Below are positions 49,422-61,893 of a stretch of 64,000 nt of DNA, one piece after another. The DNA is from Coturnix japonica (taxonomy: Eukaryota; Chordata; Aves; Galliformes; Phasianidae), in contig NC_029528.1 in the NCBI RefSeq assembly GCF_001577835.2, positions 2,098,265-2,162,264 of the forward strand, written 5' to 3'. Numbering within the stretch: position 1 is the stretch's first letter; each line of letters begins with the position of its first letter. The position numbers were made by a program, and so were the translations under genes. The notes below the pieces were generated by a model that saw only the letters and a list, made by a program, of their open reading frames with translations, was not told where the DNA came from and did not search any database.

Positions 49422-52400
49422 GGGAAAAAAGGAAAAAGAGGATTTATTCCTAAAGGAATATTTCCTACAGCTGGTGGCGAGCAGTGCTATGACCTTCCAG
49501 TCACATCTGCCACCCTGCTGAGCCTGGCAGGGCTGAGCAGGGGCTGACCGGAGCCAAGAATAATTAAAACTCTTTAGTTCTGTGTTTACATAAAAACAGA
49601 GGACTGATCCTCCTTGGGATTCAGTTTCCTGTTTGCATCCAGCCTGGCCTAAGTCCAGCAAGAAGGACAGTAATAACAGCTTGCTGTAAAGATGTGCATG
49701 TTCTTGTCTGGAAGAAATGCAACTCTTTGATCTACTCCACCTTGGACAAGGGAAAGGCAATTTTCCACCTAGCTCTGAGAAACAGCAGTTGTGGTGTGGA
49801 AATGCAGCTCCATTACTCTGAGAGGTTCAGTACAGTCCCAGCTCTTACTGGGGGTGTGTCTTTGAGGGGTTTGCCACTGCAGATCTATAATACAATGGCC
49901 TGGGAGGCTCCTGAAAGGCCTGAACCTGTCAGAACTGCAGCAGGAATGGGAACAGAAGCCCAGAGAGCAAACTCCAACTGCTGACAAACACACAGCACTG
50001 TGCAACAGGAATTCGTGCAATAAACACCAACAGAACAAGGCAGAGGTCAACCAGAACCACAGACTTGAGGCTCCCAGGACAGAGCACAGCAGCATGGCAC
50101 TTCCCAGGGCAGTATGGATGTTTTGTGCATTCCCTGCCCTCAGAAATAGATTTAGAAGGATGTAACGTGGGGAAGAAACCTCTCGTGCCTGGTTTGCCCT
50201 GAGCCAGGACAAGAGCAGCTCACATGTGCCATCTAGTGATGCTGACGCTACATGGAGTGCGGTTTCTCTCAGCAGGATCAGAAATGCTCAGGGAAGTTTG
50301 TGGACAAAGGCAGACAGAGAGCAAACTTCAGCCCTCAGAGCACCCCGTCCCACAGTGCTTTATGGTACACAGCATGTGCTTAAATCTTACATGTCCATGG
50401 GTGCATATGTCTGGCTTAACTGGAAACTAAACAGTAAGGGAAGGACCAAGACTGAAATCAGAGAATAACACACATAACACACAGTGTTTAAAAGTACATC
50501 AAAGATGTGCTGGGACCATTATCCAAAGGCAGAGCATACATGCACACACACCAAAGCCCTGGGGCTGGCAGGACTTACCAGGCCATGAGAGCAGCCTCAG
50601 ACATTTGGGGCTGGGTGTTAGAGGGATGTGAACCCGCTCTGTCAGTCACACACAGGCACTGGGCTCCAGCAGCCCCCAGAATTCATTCTATCTGTGTCAC
50701 AGCAAATCTCAGTTCCAACAAGTCCAACGTGGGACAACCACACCTCACACAGGATTGTTACAGCTCACCACTCACAGTAAGAAATACTCTCCCAGAGCAC
50801 AGAGAAGAGCAAATAGACAATTCCCCCCCCCAAAGCCCTTCTTTCCAGGCACCTTGCCCCTCTCTGCGTTACCAGTCCCATACCCCAAAAGTTTCACTTA
50901 TCACCGCTGAGTCAATTTCCAGTTCTAGGAGACTGACTACCTTTTCCTATCAGAAGTGGGATGCTCCATGGAGATCTGCACAACCCAAGGGGGACAAACC
51001 CAGACCAAACTGCTCCTCCACTCTCCTCTAAGGGCAGCTGTAGACAGATGGTCATTCCCATCCAATTAAGCCCCAAAACCATCCATCTCTGTGCTATGTT
51101 CCAGCGGCCCAAAGGGTGTGGGTTGTCAGCAACACAACCCAACTTCTCTCCCAGCTGCAGTTTGCTGGGTCCTTCCCTGGGAGCTAGAAGATGCCTCCAG
51201 ATTTTTCCCAAACTGTTTAATCTCCCGCTCTCTCACTAAGATGAATGGTTCGACTCACTTTCAACCCTCAAATGATTGCCCTTTTCCCTGAAACAGCTAC
51301 AGATTTTATCTCTCATTTCCCTATCCACCTACTCTCACATTTAAGATTACCCCTGAAAGCCCTGAATTCTTCTTGCTTGCTTTTCATGGCCTGCAGCTTC
51401 TCTTTTAACATTAAGAGCACTGTTCCTGGCAAGACATTAAGGTGCTCCTCAGGTGCCAGCCTGAAAGCCATAACTGCGCCATTTGCATTCATGTTTTGAT
51501 AGTCCCTCCATCCCTGCTGCTGGGGAGTCTCCCTCAGTGAGAAATCTGGTTGTGCCCATTCTCTTGGTCCCAATCTTTCCTCTTTCCATCAGAGATTGCT
51601 CCAGCTGAGAAAGGCACCCAGCACAGCAGCAGGGACAGCGTCTGGCTCAGCCTCTGGCTCTTATACTCCACATCACAGCTCACAGAGGGCACAGCCAGAC
51701 CTTCACTGGAGCACACCATGGGATGACATGAGCACGACACCCAGAAATCATGATGACCAGCTGATATTGTTATGACAGCAGTCTTTCTTAGGTCTTATAC
51801 TGCTTTAATTCAGTTTCAAGGCTTTGGGAAGAAGATTTGGGCCTGGAACTATGAAGTACAGGAAGATAAGCCACAAAAACATGCAGAGCTCTCAGCAGTT
51901 CTGGGCGGTGCCACACATCCTGACCACCAACAGCTTCCCATGCTCTGGACTAGAATTGTCACTTTGCTCTCAGGTTTCCTACATCCCTTGGGGAAGTCCA
52001 TTCCCGTAGCTCTCCTTCAGCAAGGTCTCATCAAATGGAAACACAAATAAAGAAACTGATTTATTCTCATTTAAGGACCAACAAGTTCTGCACTGGCAGC
52101 TGCCCACATGTGCTTGGTATCCCTGTACCTGCTCTGAGCTTAACCACATAACCCAGAGATGACAAGTTAGAAATTCCCCAAAGGGCAAAGCCTACAACCT
52201 CAGCTCTCAAAGCCCTGGATGGCATTTACCAGTCTAGAGACCACTCCTTGTTTGAGCCTGCAATGTGCATGAGAATTAGGGAGAACAAAGACTGAATTTA
52301 CTTCATTTTTTCCCCAATATTACTGTGCAAAAGGCATCTTCTGAGACTAGCCCTGGAGATGAGCACAGCAGCAGCCTTCCTGCAACATTCACAGGCTCTT

Positions 52401-54468
52401 GCAGATATCTGCAGCAGCAGTCCCACCATGACCATGTGTGGTACACATACGTTACAGCTGAACCCTAAACAGAAATGGGCTGCAAACTTTCCCAGGGCAG
52501 ATCACACACAAAGCGTTAACATTCGGTTCCACTTTGAAGCCAGGTTTGACCTAGTTTAGTTCTTCTTCTCTCTCTCTGTTAGTTCCTTTGGCTCACTTGA
52601 GCTCTTCTGGAGGAGTTCAGAAATTGGGAGGTGTTGGTCCCATCCCATCTGCCCCTCCATCCAGCTCAAAGCATCAAGCTGCACCTCTGCCAGCCTTCCT
52701 CCCAGCCCTGACTCTTCACACCTCTGCCCACACTCAACCAGCACGCAGCAAGCTAAGCAAGAAGCTGAAGGGCTGGCAAGAGCCACCCAAAAATGCCCCA
52801 AAAGCTCCATAAGCCATGCACCCAGTAGAGTACTGCAGCAAAAGTGCAGAGCTGCTCTGCACAGCACTTCTCCGAGCCAAGTAGGTCACAAGAAGGTCAG
52901 CACAAGGTTTTCCCCTTCTCAAAAGCAGAATCATCTGCTTGTGGAATAGCTGCAATGGAAGACGTTGCAGCAAAATACCATATGGCAGCCTCATGCAAAA
53001 AATCTCATTTGCAAGCATTTTCGGAAAGAGTCATATTGAAGGAAAGAGGTTAAAAGCTTTCAGATTTATAGGAAAAAGGGTATTTTTGTTTTCTTCAAAA
53101 CATTAAGGTCAGATTAAACAATGTGATTTGTTCTAATGATGGCTGATCAGTGTGCTCCTTCATACAAGTCCACAACGTCTGTACAGTTCCCTTACCCACA
53201 CCAAGGCCCTCCAGCCCCAAGCACAGCTGCTGCACTGCTGAAGATTGCAGTTGTCCAAACAGTTTAACATTAACAGTTCTTTGCCCAGCTTCTCAGAAAA
53301 CTGATGTGGGGGCAGATTTTGCCCAGCCTTCCAAACTTCCCTTGATCATATAGACTCACAAATAACCCCAGTGTCTCTGAAATCAAATCAGTCTGAAATC
53401 CTGCTCAATCATTGTACAAGAATGGCACCAAAAGCCATTACTCCAGCTCCTTGATGGCCTCAGCTATAATAAAAAGAACACAAAGCAATGCCACAAGAAC
53501 AGCAGAGGTGCTCATAGCTACATCTGACACTGGCACAGAGACCTTGTGGTTCATTGAGCACATGCCCAGCACCTTCCTGAAGCACCTGACTGTCACCTCT
53601 ACCCTTTTGCTTCTGTATATTCATATTCATTACTTGAAGGAGAACTCTGTTTTTCTGAGCCTAAGAGGAATACAGTCTGTGATGATAGAGAAGCTTCACA
53701 AATCATGCTTTCAGACCAGTACATCTCCAAACACACTTTAGTTGTGTTCCTTCCCCCTTCAAGCCAGCTCACTTGAAGGGTTGTTGGAGTCCTTTTATAA
53801 TACAGCAGCCAGACTGGAGACCTTAAAAGAAACATCAATGCCACATGCTCTGCACAGGGCATTGGAGGCAATGAGCAACCAGGTACACTGAGTGCTGTCT
53901 CCTGTGGTCACCTACCACAGCCTGTGTTACCAGCTGGACAACAGGAAAATGCAGCATCACCATTTCAAAACCCATTCCCACGTGCACCTTGAGCAACCTT
54001 GTGCAATCTCTAAAAATCAAGAGTCTGTTGGTGTGAGCATTGTGGTCACCCCAGTGGTGTTTACTCCGTTACAAGTAAGTGCTTTGCATTAATGGTGTCT
54101 ATGGCCTCAAAAGTCCACATGCATTTTAGAAGCATTTGGACTAATTAGCAAAATCCACATAAGAAAGCTCAAGTTCCTGCCACCCCTCCCATTTCATTAA
54201 GAAGATCAAGAGGTTAAAGAACAGCTTTTCAAAGGTGACCAGCACCCAACTGCCTCCTGGCCCTGAGCAGCAATGCGAGCTGCATGTCCTGGCTGTGCCA
54301 GAGCCAGGATCATCTCCCAGGAGCTCTGCTGCAGACAGAGGTTCTGCTCCTACAGACACAGGCCTGCACCTTTGGCAACAGCCCTGTTTGCTGGTACATG
54401 AAGGTGACATTAGAAAGGAGCAAGCCATGGCCACAGAGTCAAAGAAAATGAGATCTGATCTTTGAATA

Positions 54469-54513
54469 CATAGTATACATATCCATATACATATGAATAT
54501 ACATATACAGTAT
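54469..54513. repeat. Imperfect AT/CA-rich simple repeat
   Basis: Repeated ATACATAT-like units across about 45 bp. Confidence 0.7.
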
Positions 54514-57500
54514 AGGTGTCCTGCTTCACACCAGCATTCACCCATGCACTCATACCTATCCCATCAACTGACTACAAAGGAAAGTTAAGGCTTTGTCAGT
54601 AGCACAGTGACATCTCTGGATTCTGAAGAGAACATGTACAGCTCTGTATTCCAGCAGACAGAACCAGAAGCCTGGATTTAGCCAAGCAAAAACTCCATGA
54701 GCATTTTCATGTGAGTCTGGACATGCTAATTCCACACAAACACCAAGGATATGTTACGTTAGCATGGTAATCTCCTTCCCAGAATAGTTAACACTCAAGC
54801 TCTTGGAGATTGGAACAACACTGCCCTGTATTTCCTGAAGAAATACACAAAAGGGTCATCCTACTGTAACATTTTAATTCTTGATTTCAAGAGGGATGCA
54901 TTTGGAAATACAAACTCCTACAGAACTTGTCTTAAAAGAATCTTCTTAAAAGAATGTGGTAACTTTGGGATCTGTGGTCCAGTGAGACAGAGGAGTTCTC
55001 CTGTGTCTGAGTCACCTCAACAGCTCCTGGGAGCTCCCACAGGCACTGGTATAGGACCAGCCTCCAATGGGCTCTTCCAGGAATCCCAACACTCACAGTG
55101 ATTGTATCTGCCGTGGTCAGACTTTGAGCCTCATCTGTGTGCTCCTGAGAGCCTGTAAGCACAGCTGAACACCAGATAAAACATAAGAGGGGACATTAAC
55201 ATCATTTAGGTCTTTGCCATTGAAGATACTCTTTTGTGGGCATCCCTAAAACCTCGATTTAGCTAATCGTTAATAAGACCTACGTACATTCCCTGATACT
55301 TGTTCTTCGCTTGCTTTCTCACTGCCAATAATTATCGTGGCTTGCCTGTCTCCCAGTAAAACCTTCCTTACTTTCCTAATTAAAATTCCTTTGCGGCCAT
55401 CATCTAAGAACTCATAATCCAAAAAACTCAAGCCATTGCACAAACCAGATCCAACTCATACCTAATATAAGCCCATTGCAATAGAGTCGACAGCTACACC
55501 CAAAACCAACGAACCAGAGCCTGGAAGGAGCACCTGAGCTGCTCAGCCTTCCTTTGTGCTACTGTGGGATTGCTCTCTACCAAATCTCCCCAAGATCCCG
55601 AGCAATGTAGTTTGCAAGAAACCAATGAATGCCCTTAAGACCTCATTGCCAAGGGCACAGCTAGATAGCTCAGCTGCATTTGCTTCTCCCTACATCTCCA
55701 CATGCTGCACTAATGAACGTTGGCCTCCTGATGTTGGAGCCCTTCAGCACCACAAGCCGTGACCACCTTAAGCACTGCTCAGCCAAGCTTGCCTCATTTT
55801 GCTGGTTTAACCTTTCTTCTCCAACACCCCAAATAGTTTTTGCCCTTCTCACAATTCTTAATTAGCTGAAGAAAAACCCCAAACCCCAGTGATGCCCAAA
55901 CCTGAACACAGCCACTGATGAGAAATATGTAAGATCATGTGGTGGTGGGTAATACCATGAAAATGCCCATTTGTCTGGATAACTGAGATTCATTCCAAAA
56001 TCACGCCTAACAAGGAAACTCCAACACACCACCCTAATACCAATTATTAGCTTCAAAGGCAGCAGAACAGACTAATGCCGTAGACAGATAATATCATACA
56101 TCCCTATATTAAAGCAAGCACAAATGATTTAATTTCACTTCACCTGGAAAGTTCTGGCTCTCCCATTTATTGCACTGGTCCTGGTGTGTCATGAGAATGG
56201 CATCAGCCGTGCTGACCCAGCCCTGCCCGTGTCCCAGCTGTCACCACTCCTGCCCACAGCCATGGGCCACGCTGGTGGCACCATGCCTTGGCCAACAAGA
56301 GCCACAGCATGCCCTGATACCGCCACTGGTTACACAGAGGTCAAAATAAGACTGAGGGAAGAGTTAATAATTCACTTTGGATATTAAACTTTTTTTCTTT
56401 TCCAAAGACACCCAGATTACAATGAGGTGTATATCAGGTCAGTATTGCTACAATGGGTATCAAAGAAACTGGAGGACACTTGAGCCATGCTCATGTATCT
56501 TCTGACCCAATCCAGTTTTAACAGGACACTTTATATTTCAGCATAGCTGAGCTTCAGCAGCTCACAGGAAGCTTTAACTTGCTTATTTCATGGAACAACG
56601 TGTTGCAACACACACTGAGGGCGCAGGGCATGGCAGTCAGGCTATGCTGACTAATGAATGGAGAGAATCCCATTGACCTGGGCAGTGTCCAAGCTGAAAC
56701 TGGTGGTTGTGCAAGCTTGTGTGTTAGCCTGTCTTATTTCAAGAATTACCTTGTATCTGCTCTTGCCAGCATCTGAAGGCACGCTCTTCTCACAGCTGCT
56801 TCTCTGGTGTCGCTAGGTCTTCCCATTCTGTCAATAAAAGCCCAGTGAATGTCCCCAGCCCTGCTCCAGGCCACCATCCTACAGCGGGATGTACAAGACA
56901 ATGAGGAATAGAAAAACCATGCTGCAGCACTACACCACATGGACTGATTGGAAACACAAGGAAGGGCTCAGTGCAGTTAAAAGAGACCATCTGAATAATG
57001 TGTATTTACCTTTAATTGCCAAGAATAAATTCCACAAATGTTTTTACGTGCCTCTTCCAAGGTTTCCTGTTGGAGCTCTTTACAAAGGGGCTGTAGGTCC
57101 TTCAGCACAACCTCATGCATCTGGCTTCATTCACTAAACAGTTTGTTTCCTCGTATGGTTAAAAGACAAAAACAGTTGATGTGCCTGCACAGAACAAGAG
57201 CGGTGCCAGCCACAGTCAGAGCTACCACAGCCTGAAGCTGGGTCCAGAGCTAACAAAATAACCCACGATATTTTCTCTGTTCTCAGAGGGGGAGAGAATT
57301 CATTGCTCTGTGCAGCAGTGGCCACTGCAGAGCCTCCAGCATGTCAGATCTGAGAGAAAAAAAATCATGGGCAGCTCCATAGGGTGCAGGCAGGAATACT
57401 GGCTCCATGAAGTCAGGCATCAGCCATTCAGCTCCCCACTGCCAGAACAGCAGGTGTAAGAAATCCTCATACCATAAGGATGTAATAGAGCTACAAAAAC

Positions 57501-57678
57501 ACAAGAAGGCTTTGTATGAAGTGCTGCAGAAACATGGAGACTTACTTGAATTTTTTTCCACTGTATCCTATAGCATTCTGTAGCAGAACTGAATAATCTC
57601 TGTACAAATGTTGGCTATAAAGCCAGCAGAAACCTCTGTCATTACATTCTACAGTTCTCTCCAGTGCATGCCTTGGAC

Positions 57679-57703
57679 AAAAAATAAATAAATAAATAAA
57701 TAT
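57679..57703. repeat. (AAAT)n microsatellite
   Basis: Tetranucleotide run AAATAAATAAATAAATAAAT, slightly imperfect at its ends. Confidence 0.9.
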
Positions 57704-58560
57704 AGTCTGCAGCTTTACTGAAGAGTAGGGGCTTGGTTGGCACGGAATTCCCATCTCCAGGCTTTGGGAGCTATGGGATGGAGGCTTTCCTTTCACATGG
57801 CAATACAGCAATACACAGCCCTCAGTTCCCCAAAGCAAAGCCACTGCTGAACTCATAGTACAACTGGGAATGAAGTAGAAGGAGCCCCAGAAACAAGGAT
57901 TCACCACATGATCGTCTGTGAGAAATTACCAGCTCAGGTCTGATCAAAACCTTTCAGCTGCTTGACCCCATGCCCCAGCTGGAGGCAGGCCATGGCAGAA
58001 CGCACCTCTCAGTGCATCTTTTAACAGCAAAACTCAACATATGAGCTCCATTACAAGGCTTTGTCTTCACAGATTCTTGTTTTCACATCATAAGTTTCTG
58101 CCAATTATTTTTAAAACAGAAAATGAGCACAATTAGGGGAATGAGAACAGAGGAACCCAAAAACTAACAAATACGAGTCCGGCCTGCGCTGTCAGAACTT
58201 GCATTAATGGGTTTGTGTCCATTAGCCCATGTACAAGTCCCAACCCAGCACCTCATGCTCCAGTGTTCAGAGATGTACCATGGCACTGTGCAACCATGTC
58301 AGCCGAAACCCAGCCAAAACCCCAAACTTCCTTTCTTAAAGGATGTAAAAACAGATCCTGCAGAACACCTGCATTAAAGATTTTAACACTTTGCTTTTCT
58401 CATGGGGATGGTGACATTTCAGATGTTGTTCCTCCCCTCCATAGACTGGGAAGAATCAGAAACCTGGGAGCAAGTATCAGAGTAGGTGTCCAATTAATCC
58501 TTTGGACAAAGTCAGCAGAAAAGGTAAGTGGATTTTCCCAGGACCATATTATGTGAGGCA

Positions 58561-58983
58561 TGAAGGATTAATGCATGGAGACATCAAAGCCCGGTGTGTT
58601 GTACAGAGACATTAACTGAAGGTTTGCTATGTGTGCCATGAGGTGCACACCAGGTTCCTGTGGTTAGTGGAGACCTCATGACCTCTTGCACGAGTTGACC
58701 ATGGCATCCTGGTCAAACACCAATACCTTAATTACATTTTGACTTCTGGTGTTGTCTGCTGGGTGAGCTCCCAGGGCAGGGTGCCTCACTGGTGGGCAGC
58801 TCCAGATGCCAAGGAGTTGCTGCTTGGGTATTTAAGGCAACCTCTGGGTACATATAAGAGCACATATACTGCAGATTCCTACTGCTTCGAGAGTGTGATT
58901 TCTCCTTCCATGTCACAATGCTCAATGGAACTATAAATAAACTGGCCTCCAATTGCTGACTCTTAGTCCAGCAGGAGCTCACA
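58561..58983 (+). mobile_element. Probable solitary retroviral LTR (fossil)
   Basis: About 420 bp from TGAAGGATTAATGCATGG to GGAGCTCACA, so it has TG...CA ends. In order it holds a TATA-like stretch (TACATATAAGAG at about 58850), a poly(A) signal (AATAAA at about 58935) and, just after the end, a primer-binding-site-like ATTGGCGACACCC. This order fits an avian endogenous retrovirus LTR. No recognisable internal genes follow, so it looks like a solo LTR or a heavily decayed remnant. The family is not certain and no clear target duplication was seen. Confidence 0.5.
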
Positions 58984-59330
58984 ATTGGCGACACCCTGAA
59001 TGTAGATGCACTGAATGCAGCCTTTTTCCCTTTCTAAATAAGGCCAATAAAGGGAAAATGAAAGGTCAGAAACAATCACAATTAGAAATAATAATAAGAG
59101 GACAGGTTCCATCTCCCTACCATGGGCACCTATCCCGTACACCATACACAGGATACAACAAAATTAATTGCAGCTGAGTTCTCATAGCTTAATTCAAACG
59201 TTGACTCAAAGTCATGTAACTCTTCCAGTAGTTTGTATCAAATTATCATGGAAGAAGCTACCAGGTGTCCTAAGGAACGTATCTGTTTACCATCTCACTA
59301 TGATTCATTAGCTCCAAGCTCCAGCCAGGA

Positions 59331-59355
59331 TTAATAATAACAATAATAATAATAA
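59331..59355. repeat. (AAT)n microsatellite
   Basis: TTAATAATAACAATAATAAT followed by AATAA, with one interruption. Confidence 0.9.
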
Positions 59356-60914
59356 AAAGTTCACTTAATTGGTCTAAAAGCAGTTATTTTCATTTTCTGT
59401 GAGGGTTATGCTCTTGTTTTTTCAGATGTGGTTACCTTCATTTTTCTTAGAACAGTTCCTTGTTTGCTTTCCCTCCCCTGCTCACAGGACTTGAGAGGTA
59501 CATGGATAGAGGAAGGTATCTTTAAAGTTAAAAATAGGAAACTGAAAAACCACACACAACTCTCAGTGAGACGTTATCTGGGGCTGCAAGTCCACATCAG
59601 CCCTTTGACCACACCATGTGGGGACTTTGCTCTCCCCAGCGAGGTGATCTCATGTTCCTCCTGCTGCTGCACAGAGAGACGTTGGCAGCAGGGGTAAGTT
59701 ACAACACAAAGCCCACCTGCTTCTCCGTGTTTTAATTTTAATGCTTTAGAGGTCTCTCCTAAGCCAAACTACACACCCAGGGCTGGTACAGAGCAGGAGC
59801 TGGTGCTGCAGCCCATACTAACCATGCTCAAGAGCCAGTCTTGCCTTTTCCTCTCTCTGCTTCTAGGATCCTAACCTCACTTTGGCATTCCTTGAGGAAA
59901 CAGGTGGTGTAGCATCTCACTCAGTGGGACATTCAGATCCATGCTGAAGGGGTGAGGCTGCACCTGGCAGCAGAGCTGACAGCCATATTCCATGTGATGT
60001 GGGGCCACCAGTGGGACTCACAATCAAAGAAAACTCAACCCAAAGCTGCACATAGGGAAGAAACACCTAGAAGTTACACTGTTATGCAAAGCAAGCGAGA
60101 TCTAAAGTGCTGAAAAACAGATCTGAGAAACCCACAATACTAGGAAGAGCACTGTGAGCCTTGCCCTGCTCAGGGTCACTCCTCAGCCTTGGAGAAAGGA
60201 AATTGCTGCTGTAATTTAAGGTGCATTGACTGCATTTCTGCATGGAAACAGCTCCTGCAAAACTGAGCACATGGCAGTGCCACCCTCCAGATCTGTTCAT
60301 ACATCAGCCACCCCAGGAGGCCATCAGAAGCCCCTAGGGCTGCCATAGACATGGCAAGGGGATGGAAACCCAGCCCACAGCCACAGCATTTGTTCCCTTC
60401 AAGCTTTTGAGCAATATGAACGTACCCTGTGGGGTTACTGCCAGAGATCCTTAGGGTGGATCACTCATTGCATGGCCTGAAACAGTGTGAGAGCACAAAA
60501 GTCACCTATGAGAGGTCTCTGCAATCAAACACCTGAAAACAACACTTCAGACAGAACCCCACACAGTCTCAGGACCCCCCACCACAAACCCCTTACCAGA
60601 GGGGCCTTCCTCCTGCAGCTACATCCTAGCAGGGCCACAGGGAAACATGGATTGATAAGGCTGCACCCACCCATGCCAGCTTTTAACGTGCTAATTGGTA
60701 AAAGCTGGTACTAATACCTGGGAGAAATGAATGATGATGGGGGAGAGCTCAGTGAGGCTGCTGTACCTGTGAGCCAGGAGCAGAGTGCCACTAGATGGTG
60801 ACAGTGCCCACAGAAATAGAGCTACCAGGGGAGAGTCCCATCTCCAGTACCAGGACACAGTGAGTTGGAAAGGATCTTCAGGCAATGAGTGGTCAGAGAG
60901 AGAGCGGGCCGAGC

Positions 60915-60960
60915 CATAGAATGGCTTTGGGTTGGGAAGGACCTCGAAGACCATCCAGTT
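60915..60960 (-). repeat. Very short CR1 fragment
   Basis: CATAGAATGGCTTTGGGTTG followed by GGAAGGACCTCGAAGACC is the conserved CR1 3' end only. A second weak match (GAGTTGGAAAGGATCTTC) lies at about 60861. Confidence 0.7.
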
Positions 60961-61521
60961 TTATTCATCATCTAAATAATGCACGAGAGAAAAATGTAAC
61001 TTCCTCAATCAAATAGTAGCAGAGGAGAAACTTTATCTCAGTGTTTAATCATCTTTGTCATCTCTAACCAAATGCCAGTGGATAAACAGAAGGGCTTGGT
61101 TTATCTGGTTGTCTCCTTATTGGTGTTCTCTTATCCAAACACAGCTACAGCAAGAGGAGACTGACCTGAAAGGAAAGGACAGGACCCAGATTCTTACAGA
61201 GTGCACATCTGTGTTATGATGTGCTGCCAGCCCTGTGCCTGCTCCCAGCTCCCTGCTGTGCAACACAGAGCACAACCAGAGCCATCACTGTAATCACCAC
61301 GGTGCAGACAGCAAAAGCACCGCTTCCCTCCTGTCACACACTCAGCTCCTTCAGCCAGAAGAAATGTCCTCATGACTCCAAAATAAAAAATACGTAGAAG
61401 CAAAAGGATTTCTCCTCCTTCACAATGGATCTCAGGTGCTTCTTCAAACACTGCTGCCCAGATGTGGCCTTCTGCTTTTCCAGGCTCATAGAGCAGCTGG
61501 CACACAAATGCACACATGCTT

Positions 61522-61710
61522 ATCACAGAATCATAGAATGGCCTGGGTTGAAAAGGCCCACAATGCTCATCAACTCCAACCCCCTGCTGTGTGCAGGGTC
61601 ACCAACCAGCAGCCCAGGCTGCCCAGAGCCACATCCAGCCTGGCCTTGAATGCCTGCAGGGATGGGGCATCCACAGCCTCCTTGGGCAACCTGTTCCAGT
61701 GCATCACGAC
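61522..61710 (-). repeat. CR1 LINE fragment, young-looking
   Basis: Complete tip ATCACAGAATCATAGAATGG, then the same sequence as the 21250 copy for about 170 bp with only about two differences, ending at TTGGGCAACCTGTTCCAGTG. Its low divergence suggests a fairly recent subfamily. Confidence 0.92.
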
Positions 61711-61839
61711 TCTGAGTTATGTCACTGCAAAGCAATGTATTCCCATTGCAAATCCCCTCTGCTTGAAGGTGGGACAACGATTACTCATTTCTAAGCAAAG
61801 CCTTGTCTCTTTGCTTGAAAATAACTCATTTCAGAATGG

Positions 61840-61893
61840 AGAAAAAAAAAAAAATCAGTGAATTTTTTCACAAAAAAAAAAAAAAAAGAAAAA
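61840..61893. repeat. Paired poly(A) tracts
   Basis: Two A runs (13 and 15 bases) flank a short TCAGTGAATTTTTTCAC segment. Low-complexity sequence without coding. Confidence 0.85.

Larger units (their letters stand above)
45961..58560. other. Intergenic, upstream flank of VDAC1
   Basis: Unique sequence with one CR1 tail, an (AT)n microsatellite and simple repeats. In human the next gene in this direction is TCF7, but no TCF7 exon (HMG box or beta-catenin-binding region) is visible here. Confidence 0.65.

Noticed and set aside
51313-51573. 86-codon minus-strand ORF with a helical, Lys/Glu-rich segment
   Set aside because: Looks more protein-like than its neighbours, but it has no known family, no clear splice sites and no flanking element to support it.
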